Source: UBA4416 sp963422675 (GTDB taxonomy: Bacteria > Bacteroidota > Bacteroidia > B-17B0 > Aurantibacillaceae). Taken from it: a stretch of 64,000 nucleotides of DNA. The notes beneath the pieces were generated by a model that saw only the letters and a list, made by a program, of their open reading frames with translations, did not search any database and was not told the DNA's origin. The stretch spans positions 310,001 to 374,000 of the forward strand of contig CAXVYS010000009.1 in assembly GCA_963422675.2 (NCBI GenBank), written 5' to 3'. The position numbers and the translations under genes are program-made. Below are positions 1-6,950 of this stretch, piece by piece. Each line of letters opens with the position of its first letter. Position 1 is the stretch's first letter.

Positions 1-1
1 C

Positions 2-1888
2 ATCATGCATTCCAGCAAAGACGGAAAAAGCGATAAGTATCCTTCCTTTGAGGTTAATTTAGGTATAGCGGATGCGATGTTTAAATACCCTTCTTTACCA
101 AAATCAGTTAACAATATTAATATTGATGTGCATGTGGAAAATAAAAAAGATTTTTTAGATGCGACAGTGATCGATGTGAACAAATTTCATTTGGAAATGG
201 GAGGAAACCCTATCAATCTTTGGGCACATGTTAGAACACCTATCTCCGACCCTGATTTAAAAGCAGAAGTGAAAGCTGTTATTAACCTTGCTTCAGTAAA
301 AGAATTTATTCCTCAGGAAAAAGGAGATGACCTTAGTGGGATCATTAAAGCGGATATAGCCGCTGCTGGCCGCATGAGTAGCATTGAGAAAAAGGAGTAT
401 GATAAGTTTAAAATGGCAGGTAGTTTAGAAATTGATAAAATGAATTATAAAACAGCTTCTCTTCCTTACGAAGTATTATTAAATACCTTGAAGCTTAATT
501 TCACGAACCAGTTTGTAGAGTTAGCGGCGTTTGATGCCAAGATGGGGAAATCGGATGTTAAGGCAAATGGGAAAATCGATAATTTTATGCAATACATTTT
601 TAAAGATTCTTTAATTGTAGGGCATTTTAATATGCAATCCAATTTAATGGATATTAATCAGTTAATGTCTTCTTCTTCAACAAGTACTGCTCCGGCTAAA
701 CCCGCAGCAGCTTCTGATACTGCGGCAATGAGTGTAGTGGAGGTTCCCGGAAACATTGATTTTGTATTAAATGCAAACATTGCTAAAGTATTGTATGATA
801 ATTTAGTGATTGATAATATGGTTGGTAACATCGCCGTGAAAAAGAAAAAAGTGGATATGTCCAATTTAAAAATGGGATTATTAGGAGGTAATGTATTACT
901 AAGCGGTTATTATGAAACTACTCATCCGAAAAAACCAACGATTGATTTTAATTTAAAAGTGGATAATTTCGATATTCAAAAAACGTTTAACGCGTTTAAT
1001 ACAGTTCAGAAAATTGCACCGATTGGCCAATATGCCAAAGGAATGTTTACCGCTACGCTGGAAGGCTTTAAAGCGGATCTGGATAGTAAAATGTCGCCTG
1101 TATTAACTTCTTTACAGGGTCATGGTGTATTTAAAACAAACAGCGTATCTGTTGGTGGGTTTCCTCCGTTTGTAAAACTGGGCGAAGCTTTAAAAGTAGA
1201 GCAGCTTAAGAATTTAGTAATTGAAAATGTGGTGGCTGACTATGAATTTAAAGACGGTCGTATCGCCTTAAGAAACCCTGTGAAAGTTAAAATCGGAAAA
1301 ATGAATGCCGATATTACCGGATCAACAGGCTTTGATCAAACCATTGATTACAACTGGAAAATGGTGGTTCCAACAGAAGTATTCGGTTCACAGGCAACTA
1401 CTATGGTATCCGGTTTATTGGGCCAGGCGAGTGCCGCAGCAGGTACTACTATTAGTTTACCAAAAACTATTAATGTAAATGTAGGTTTTGGAGGAACAGT
1501 GATGAAACCTACCATTAAAACCGGAATGAAAAGCGATGGTAAATCAACCACAGAAGCAGTAAAAGAACAGGTAATAGGTGCGGTAAAAGATAAAGCTAAT
1601 GAAGAAGCTCAAAAAATATTAGCTGATGCACAGGCACAAGCCGCAAAATTAAAAGCGGATGCACAGGCTGCATCAGATAAAATAAGAGCTGATGGTTATG
1701 CTGCTGCAGATAAACAATTGGAAGAAGTGAAAAATCCTTTGGCAAAAATAGCCGCTAAGAAAGCAGCAGAGCTTGCCAAAAAAGAAGTAGATAAGCAAGC
1801 GCAAAAAGTATTGGATGATGCTGACGCAAAAAGCCAGAAAATACTGGAAGATGCCAAGGCTAAGAGTGCTGCAGCTGCAGCAAAATAA
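2..1888 (+). CDS. AsmA-like C-terminal region protein (5' partial)
   Basis: The reading frame is open to the left window edge, so this is the C-terminal part of a longer protein; the first ATG at 5 is probably internal. The visible 627 residues resemble the C-terminal half of AsmA-family proteins, long beta-rich envelope proteins thought to bridge or regulate the outer membrane; the stretch around residues 245-520 carries the typical pattern of short strands with D-G-x-I-A and pG-K-P repeats. From about residue 530 to the end the composition changes to an Ala/Lys/Asp/Glu-rich heptad-like helix with repeated 'ADAQAQAAKLKADAQA' and 'KILEDAKAKS' type units, predicted coiled coil. A Ser/Ala/Pro linker sits near residues 220-240. 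The SRPBCC gene follows 19 bp downstream. The family call rests on overall pattern, not on a catalytic motif. Confidence 0.7.
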   Translation: MMHSSKDGKSDKYPSFEVNLGIADAMFKYPSLPKSVNNINIDVHVENKKDFLDATVIDVNKFHLEMGGNPINLWAHVRTPISDPDLKAEVKAVINLASVKEFIPQEKGDDLSGIIKADIAAAGRMSSIEKKEYDKFKMAGSLEIDKMNYKTASLPYEVLLNTLKLNFTNQFVELAAFDAKMGKSDVKANGKIDNFMQYIFKDSLIVGHFNMQSNLMDINQLMSSSSTSTAPAKPAAASDTAAMSVVEVPGNIDFVLNANIAKVLYDNLVIDNMVGNIAVKKKKVDMSNLKMGLLGGNVLLSGYYETTHPKKPTIDFNLKVDNFDIQKTFNAFNTVQKIAPIGQYAKGMFTATLEGFKADLDSKMSPVLTSLQGHGVFKTNSVSVGGFPPFVKLGEALKVEQLKNLVIENVVADYEFKDGRIALRNPVKVKIGKMNADITGSTGFDQTIDYNWKMVVPTEVFGSQATTMVSGLLGQASAAAGTTISLPKTINVNVGFGGTVMKPTIKTGMKSDGKSTTEAVKEQVIGAVKDKANEEAQKILADAQAQAAKLKADAQAASDKIRADGYAAADKQLEEVKNPLAKIAAKKAAELAKKEVDKQAQKVLDDADAKSQKILEDAKAKSAAAAAK

Positions 1889-1907
1889 GCTATTATAAAG
1901 CAATACC

Positions 1908-2357
1908 ATGGCAAAAGAACTTATTATAGAAAACAGTATTATGATCGATGCATCCCCGGCGAAAGTCTGGGATGTATTGGTTAATCCATTACAAACCAAA
2001 AAGTATATGTTTGGTTGCGAAACGGTAAGTGATTGGAAGGTAGGGAGCGAACTGTTATGGAAAGGCGTATTTGATGGTGTAGAGCTGGTGGCTGTAAAAG
2101 GACATATTGCTTCTATCAAGCCCGAACAGGTTTTGGCTTATACTACCATCGATCCTAATTCTGCAACACCCGATAAGCCCGAAAATTATACAACGGTTAT
2201 GTATGTATTAAAGGAACACCGAGGATCAACCGAACTAACCATTACCCAGGGCGATTATTCCAAAGTAGCCGATGGCGAAAAACGGTATAACGACAGTATT
2301 GCAGGTGGCGGCTGGAGTTCTATCCTGGAAGAAATAAAAAAAATTGCTGAAGAGTAA
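1908..2357 (+). CDS. SRPBCC / AHSA1-like START-fold protein
   Basis: A 149-residue single-domain protein of the SRPBCC superfamily, AHSA1 branch, which forms a helix-grip fold with a hydrophobic ligand pocket. The N-terminal 'SIMIDASPAKVWDVLVNP' segment (about residues 10-27) is the hallmark of this family, and the later strand with 'G...LVAVKGHIASIKPEQVLAY' and the amphipathic C-terminal helix ending 'GWSSILEEIKKIAEE' complete the domain. No signal peptide, so cytoplasmic. Substrate unknown. It lies 19 bp after the AsmA-like gene and is likely cotranscribed. The ATG at 1908 is the only sensible start. The family is secure; the role is not. Confidence 0.85.
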   Translation: MAKELIIENSIMIDASPAKVWDVLVNPLQTKKYMFGCETVSDWKVGSELLWKGVFDGVELVAVKGHIASIKPEQVLAYTTIDPNSATPDKPENYTTVMYVLKEHRGSTELTITQGDYSKVADGEKRYNDSIAGGGWSSILEEIKKIAEE

Positions 2358-2417
2358 AATTCACTCGTATCAATCCTGTCCGGTATTCTGTAAATTAAAT
2401 CATAGAAATGCATTCGT

Positions 2418-2434
2418 AATGTGAATTTCACATT
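2418..2434. promoter_or_regulatory. 17-bp palindrome upstream of the phosphoesterase gene
   Basis: AATGTGAA-T-TTCACATT is a perfect inverted repeat around a single central base, 80 bp before the downstream ATG at 2515. No T-tract follows, so it looks more like an operator for a dimeric regulator than a terminator. Seen directly; function inferred. Confidence 0.35.
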
Positions 2435-2514
2435 GCAACGTATTCCTTTTTAGTTTCTTAATGCCCTCATTACATTAAAGTAATACATCGGTTTTACCTT
2501 TATAAAAACCATTG

Positions 2515-3330
2515 ATGTATAGTAAACGAGAATTACAACTATTAGTCATCAGCGATGTGCATCTTGGCACATATGGCTGTCATGCAAAGGAATTATTACA
2601 TTACCTTAAAACAGTTAACCCACAAACTTTAGTACTCAACGGAGACATCATTGATATGTGGAATTTTAGCAAAAGCTATTTTCCGGCGGCGCACATGGAT
2701 GTGTTGCGACATATTATGAAAATGGCGAGTCGTGGCACACGTGTTATTTATATAACAGGTAACCACGATGAGATGCTGAGGAAATACACTGATTTGATTT
2801 TAGGGAACCTGGAAATAGTAGATAAGCTGCTATTAAATATTGATGGAAAATCTGCCTGGATCTTTCATGGTGATGTGTTCGATTCTTCCACCAAAGGATA
2901 TGCTAAACTATTGGCTAAGCTTGGTGGTAAGGGATACGATTGGTTAATCCTGATTAACCGGTTTATTAACTGGGCCCTGGAGCTGTTTGGCAGGGATAAA
3001 ATGAGTTTCTCTAAAAAAGTAAAAGATGGGGTGAAAAAAGCAGTGGCTTTTGTCAGTGACTTTGAAAGCACTGCAGCAGAAATTGCCATTGAAAAGAATT
3101 ACGACTATGTCGTGTGTGGACATATACATATGCCCCAGATAAAAGATGTTGTAACCGAAAAGGGAAAAGTAACGTATTTGAATAGCGGCGACTGGGTTGA
3201 GAATTTAACAGCCCTGGAGTATGATAAAGGGAAATGGGAAATTTTCAGTTATGATAAAAATTATTTCGATTTGATTTATCCCATTGATAAAACAGATGAA
3301 CAGGATATTGTAACAAAAATTTTAGCATAA
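2515..3330 (+). CDS. LpxH-like metallophosphoesterase
   Basis: A 271-residue calcineurin-like metallophosphoesterase. Five metal-binding blocks are in order: 'SDVHLG' (D and H), 'NGDIIDMW', 'GNHDEML', 'FHGDVFD' and 'GHIHMPQ'. This arrangement matches UDP-2,3-diacylglucosamine diphosphatase (LpxH) and its relatives, which cleave the pyrophosphate of a lipid A precursor at the inner membrane face. It is longer than classical LpxH (about 240 residues), so it could be a paralogue acting on another nucleotide-linked lipid. I chose the ATG at 2515 over the TTG directly before it. The glycosyltransferase gene starts 5 bp after the stop, implying translational coupling and a shared glycolipid-related role. 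Confidence 0.82.
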   Translation: MYSKRELQLLVISDVHLGTYGCHAKELLHYLKTVNPQTLVLNGDIIDMWNFSKSYFPAAHMDVLRHIMKMASRGTRVIYITGNHDEMLRKYTDLILGNLEIVDKLLLNIDGKSAWIFHGDVFDSSTKGYAKLLAKLGGKGYDWLILINRFINWALELFGRDKMSFSKKVKDGVKKAVAFVSDFESTAAEIAIEKNYDYVVCGHIHMPQIKDVVTEKGKVTYLNSGDWVENLTALEYDKGKWEIFSYDKNYFDLIYPIDKTDEQDIVTKILA

Positions 3331-3335
3331 CATTT

Positions 3336-4334
3336 ATGAAAATATTTTACGCAGTACAGGCTACCGGGAATGGGCATATCAGCCGTGCAACACAGTTGTA
3401 TCCATATCTTAAAAAGTTTGGAGAAGTTGATTTTTTTGTGAGTGGAAATAATTCCAACCTGGATTTTAACTTCCCGGTTCGTTACCGCAGTAAAGGCTGT
3501 AGCTTACATTACAGTAAATGTGGTGGACTGAATTATTTAGACATTGTAAAAAATATTAAACCATTAGGTATGTATAGAGATGCTACAGCATTACCTTTAC
3601 AACAGTATGATATTGTTATTAATGATTTTGATTTTGTTACTTCCCTTGCCTGTAAACTCAAAAAGATCCCTTCTGTTCAGTTAGGTCACCAGGCCAGTTT
3701 TCAATCTGATCACACGCCAAGACCTGATAAAAAAAGCATTGTGGGGGAAACCATTTTAAAGCATTATGCACACGCCACCAAACATATCGGATTTCATTTT
3801 CAACCCTATGATTCGTTTGTATTGCCGCCTGTTATCAAAGAGGAGTTTATAAATGCTGAGGTAAAGAATTTAAAACATATTACAGTGTATTTGCCTTCCT
3901 TCCAGGAGCATTGTTTGCTGGAAGCCTTCCATAAATTAAAAGATCTTCAATTTCATTGGTTCCTGGATGGCATCAAAGAAATAACCGTTCAAAATAATAT
4001 TACCTATTATCCTGTAAATCAAAAGCTGTTTAATGAAAGCCTGATCAGTTGTTTTGGTTTAATAACCGGTGGAGGATTTGAAACACCATCAGAAGCCTTA
4101 TACCTGGGGAAAAAGCTGATGAGTATTCCTATTAAGAATCACTATGAGCAACAATGTAATGCTGCTGCATTAAAGCAAATGGGAGTAACGGTTTTAGATG
4201 GGGTAGACGAGCATTTTTCGGACGATATCTTAAAATGGTATGGCCGGGCAGATAAAGATCTGAAAATCAAATCCAATAATATTCCTGAAACGCTTCAATT
4301 GTTACTTGATACGTATCCTTCTGTGAGTAAGTAA
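3336..4334 (+). CDS. Glycosyltransferase, MurG/GT28-like (MJ1255-type)
   Basis: A 332-residue protein with a GT-B layout. The N-terminus 'IFYAVQATGNGHISRA' is the G-x-G-H-x-x-R loop typical of MurG-like and MJ1255-like glycosyltransferases. The C-terminal half has 'LITGGGFETPSEALYLGK' (about residues 245-262), the GG-x-x-T-x-x-E-A nucleotide-sugar binding block, followed by 'HYEQQCNAAALKQMGV', as in UDP-sugar donor sites. No membrane helix or signal peptide, so probably cytoplasmic or peripheral to the inner membrane. It is nearly fused to the LpxH-like gene upstream (5-bp gap). The acceptor is unknown; a lipid is suggested only by the neighbour. Confidence 0.78.
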   Translation: MKIFYAVQATGNGHISRATQLYPYLKKFGEVDFFVSGNNSNLDFNFPVRYRSKGCSLHYSKCGGLNYLDIVKNIKPLGMYRDATALPLQQYDIVINDFDFVTSLACKLKKIPSVQLGHQASFQSDHTPRPDKKSIVGETILKHYAHATKHIGFHFQPYDSFVLPPVIKEEFINAEVKNLKHITVYLPSFQEHCLLEAFHKLKDLQFHWFLDGIKEITVQNNITYYPVNQKLFNESLISCFGLITGGGFETPSEALYLGKKLMSIPIKNHYEQQCNAAALKQMGVTVLDGVDEHFSDDILKWYGRADKDLKIKSNNIPETLQLLLDTYPSVSK

Positions 4335-4366
4335 TTCCTGTGTGATTGTTTTAAGCGGATCGTAAA

Positions 4367-5062
4367 TTATAGAAGATCTCTATTGATTGTGTAACCAATC
4401 CCTTTGGTTGTTTTAATAATATCATTCCCTAATATTCTTCTGATGTTTCTGATATGTATGTCTATGGTACGGCTATTGGCAACTTCCGGCGCATTCCATA
4501 TCAGTTTGGCAAAATCCTGTCGGGTAAATATTTTATGAGCATTTTGAAACATCAGATCAATCATTTCAAATTCTTTGCGGGGTAAACTTATTTTTCCGTT
4601 TTCTGTCACAATAAGGTATTGTTCTCTGTCTACAAAAAACCTGGATAGCTCATCTTCTTTTAATTCGGTACTGATCTGGTTTGAATCGTATCTTTTTTTA
4701 AGCGTACAAATTCTTGCTTCCAGTAAAATAGGTTTAATAGGAGTAATAATAAAGTCATCTGCACCCGAATTAAAGGCAGTGATCTGTATATAATCGTCCT
4801 GTTTATTGGAAAAAATAATGATGTAAGGTTGTTCGATATCTTTTAAATTTCTGATATCTGAGGTAATTGTAATGCCATCTTTTTGCTTTAGATCTAATTC
4901 TAAAATAACGAGATGTACATGGTTCTTTTTGATTGTGTTTAAGAGTTCTTCTTCCGTTTTAGCAAATGATACGAGGTACTGTTTCTCTTCCAGAAAATCT
5001 ATTATTTTTTTAATAGAAGGCTCTGAATTAGAACAAATAACTATATGAAAATTTTTATTCAT
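4367..5062 (-). CDS. OmpR-family response regulator with degenerate receiver
   Basis: A 231-residue protein with a receiver-like N-terminal domain (1-120) and an intact winged-helix DNA-binding domain (about 135-231, ending 'RRILGNDIIKTTKGIGYTI'). Aligned to the canonical regulator at 12642-13331, the phosphorylation pocket is lost: the acidic pair becomes 'SNSE' (residues 11-14), the phosphoacceptor Asp becomes Glu55 in 'LVILELDLKQKDG', and the conserved Lys becomes Thr107 in 'DDFIITPIKP'. The fold residues (GADDF, PIKP) remain. It probably binds DNA independently of aspartate phosphorylation. No histidine kinase gene is adjacent. It is convergent with the glycosyltransferase gene. Confidence 0.88.
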   Translation of the reverse strand: MNKNFHIVICSNSEPSIKKIIDFLEEKQYLVSFAKTEEELLNTIKKNHVHLVILELDLKQKDGITITSDIRNLKDIEQPYIIIFSNKQDDYIQITAFNSGADDFIITPIKPILLEARICTLKKRYDSNQISTELKEDELSRFFVDREQYLIVTENGKISLPRKEFEMIDLMFQNAHKIFTRQDFAKLIWNAPEVANSRTIDIHIRNIRRILGNDIIKTTKGIGYTINRDLL

Positions 5063-5118
5063 GCTTGGGGAAAAATAACATTCACGGTTTGAGGATAAAT
5101 TATAATGGAGCTATTTTG

Positions 5119-5149
5119 AAAAACGCCCTCCGGATTGGAGAGCGTTTTT
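5119..5149 (-). terminator. Rho-independent terminator after the T9SS beta-helix gene
   Basis: A 13-bp stem (AAAAACGCTCTCC pairing with GGAGGGCGTTTTT, one G-U when read on the minus strand) with a 5-nt loop, followed by a U-run. It lies 19 bp beyond the stop codon at 5168. Confidence 0.8.
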
Positions 5150-5167
5150 AGGAGATCAGGGAATCAA

Positions 5168-6847
5168 TTATTTATTGATCACCATTTTTAAGGTTTCTTT
5201 TCCTAAAGAACTCTTAACGGTAACAAAATAAATTCCTGAAGTTAAAGATGAGCTATTGATGCTGATCGTGTTTTGACCTGCATTGATTGGTAAAGCTTCT
5301 GCAGCAACCAGGATAGTTTTTCCTGTTACATCAGCGATGTATACAGATACTTCTGTGTTTTGATTTGCAGTGAATGTTAATGAACTTGCATCAGCACTTG
5401 GATTTGGGAATAAGGTTACTGCATTTAATTCAGTATGGTGATTCGCAATTGAAGTTGATGTAGCAGTGTTTGTGTTAGCAGCGATTGGAGTATCAGTAAA
5501 GCTTGCTCCACTTAATGCTATACTTGATGCAGCTGGTCTATAATCAGGGCTTGTATAGTTATATGGAGTAGTTAAGATACCTGCTGTAGAAGTTAATGTA
5601 TCATTAGGTTGTGATTTGATCCATGTGTTAGGACTAACTAAAACACCAAACGTTCCTGTTTCTGTAGCTCTTACACCGTAACCTGCTACGATATTGTTCA
5701 TGAATTTTAAAGCTCCTGAATTTGCATTTCCTTCGCATAAGCTACCATCAACATATAAACCACGTGTTTTGTGATCCATTAAAATGGAGTTATAAATTTT
5801 AAGATTTGAGTTACGACGGATACGTGCACCTCTTTGGAAACCACTTGCAGCAGTAGCAGTTAAAACACCTCTTAACGGGCCGATATCTGTTACGTTAGTA
5901 AAAATAGCTGATGTTAAAGGAGTTGCTGTTGTTCCGTTTGGATCGTTATCTGATTCAAAACCTTCAGAAGTAGAAATAGAAGGATTATCAGAGATCTGAG
6001 GATCACGAACACCTAAGCAAAATTGTACATTTCCATGGTAACCGTTATCAGTATCCCAATCGTCATCTAATCCTCTGTAAGCTACTAAATGTTTACAGTT
6101 TACTGATCCACCAAACCATTCAAATGAATCGTCATTTGAAAAAGATACCTGGATATTATCAATCGTAGTTCCTGAACCAACAGCACCAAAGGTTAAACCG
6201 TTAATTTCTTTATTTGGTTGGTAAACATATCCGCCAAATTCAATACGAACGTATTGTAATGAACCTGAGTTGTCATTATCAATCGTTCCACCATATTGTG
6301 TATCAGCAGAAATAGGTAATCCTTCAATGTAGTTTGTTCCTGCAACATTGGTAAGTGTTCCTGTTCCTGCAGGGCTGTTATTAGTTGCTAAACCCATTAA
6401 GATAACACCACCCCAATCACCTAACCCTCTTTGGCCTACTGCCTGGTTAGATGTAAATACGATTGGTGAAGAAACAGTTCCATTAGCGATCAATTTAGAT
6501 CCTGTTGTAATGAATAAACCTGCACCGGTAACCGCTTTATCACCTAAAATAGTAACACCCGGTTGAATCGTTAAAGTTGAATTATTTTTCACAAAACAAG
6601 TAGCTGATAACAGAACTGTTTGTCCTGTTGCCCAGGTTGTATTAGATGTAATATTACCTGTAACAGTCATTGTTGGAGCCGGATAAACTTTATTTTGAGG
6701 ATCCCATTCTGTCCAGTTGTCTGTCCACATTGGAGTTGGAGCAGGCGCGAATGCACCGCGGTAAGAAGTTGGTGTAAAGAAACCTGTTTGGGCTATAGTT
6801 ACTCCTAATGATAGCACTGATAATGCTGTAAGTAATTGTTTTTTCAT
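5168..6847 (-). CDS. T9SS type A sorting protein, beta-helix-like, secreted
   Basis: A 559-residue secreted protein. The start is taken at the ATG at 6847, giving the signal peptide 'MKKQLLTALSVLSLGVTIAQ'; the frame extends upstream only to a TTG. The middle (about 50-440) has repeated short strands such as 'LTIQPGVTILGDKAVTGAG' and 'IVFTSNQAVGQRGLGDWGG', typical of a right-handed parallel beta-helix. The last 75 residues ('LFPNPSADASSLTF...GIYFVTVKSSLGKETLKMVINK', given in parts) are a T9SS type A C-terminal sorting signal, so it is exported by type IX secretion and probably attached to the surface. It sits 103 bp after the TonB receptor on the same strand and has its own candidate promoter. 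Its role is unknown; the neighbours suggest phosphate acquisition. Confidence 0.82.
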   Translation of the reverse strand: MKKQLLTALSVLSLGVTIAQTGFFTPTSYRGAFAPAPTPMWTDNWTEWDPQNKVYPAPTMTVTGNITSNTTWATGQTVLLSATCFVKNNSTLTIQPGVTILGDKAVTGAGLFITTGSKLIANGTVSSPIVFTSNQAVGQRGLGDWGGVILMGLATNNSPAGTGTLTNVAGTNYIEGLPISADTQYGGTIDNDNSGSLQYVRIEFGGYVYQPNKEINGLTFGAVGSGTTIDNIQVSFSNDDSFEWFGGSVNCKHLVAYRGLDDDWDTDNGYHGNVQFCLGVRDPQISDNPSISTSEGFESDNDPNGTTATPLTSAIFTNVTDIGPLRGVLTATAASGFQRGARIRRNSNLKIYNSILMDHKTRGLYVDGSLCEGNANSGALKFMNNIVAGYGVRATETGTFGVLVSPNTWIKSQPNDTLTSTAGILTTPYNYTSPDYRPAASSIALSGASFTDTPIAANTNTATSTSIANHHTELNAVTLFPNPSADASSLTFTANQNTEVSVYIADVTGKTILVAAEALPINAGQNTISINSSSLTSGIYFVTVKSSLGKETLKMVINK

Positions 6848-6865
6848 TGGTTTGTTTTTTTTTGA

Positions 6866-6910
6866 CAAAATTAGAGTTGGTGTATGTCCTTTTAATTAAT
6901 TTAAACTTAT
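6866..6910 (-). promoter_or_regulatory. Candidate promoter with upstream 11-nt repeats
   Basis: On the minus strand TAATTTTG (6873-6866) matches the Bacteroidota -7 box TAnnTTTG, with the ATG about 19 nt further. Exactly 15 nt upstream lie two adjacent 11-mers, ATAAGTTTAAA and TTAATTAAAAG (6910-6889). The same geometry precedes the phoB-like gene. Confidence 0.45.
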
Positions 6911-6950
6911 GGTATACTAAAGTTTATGTTATTTAAACGTTAAGCGGGTT

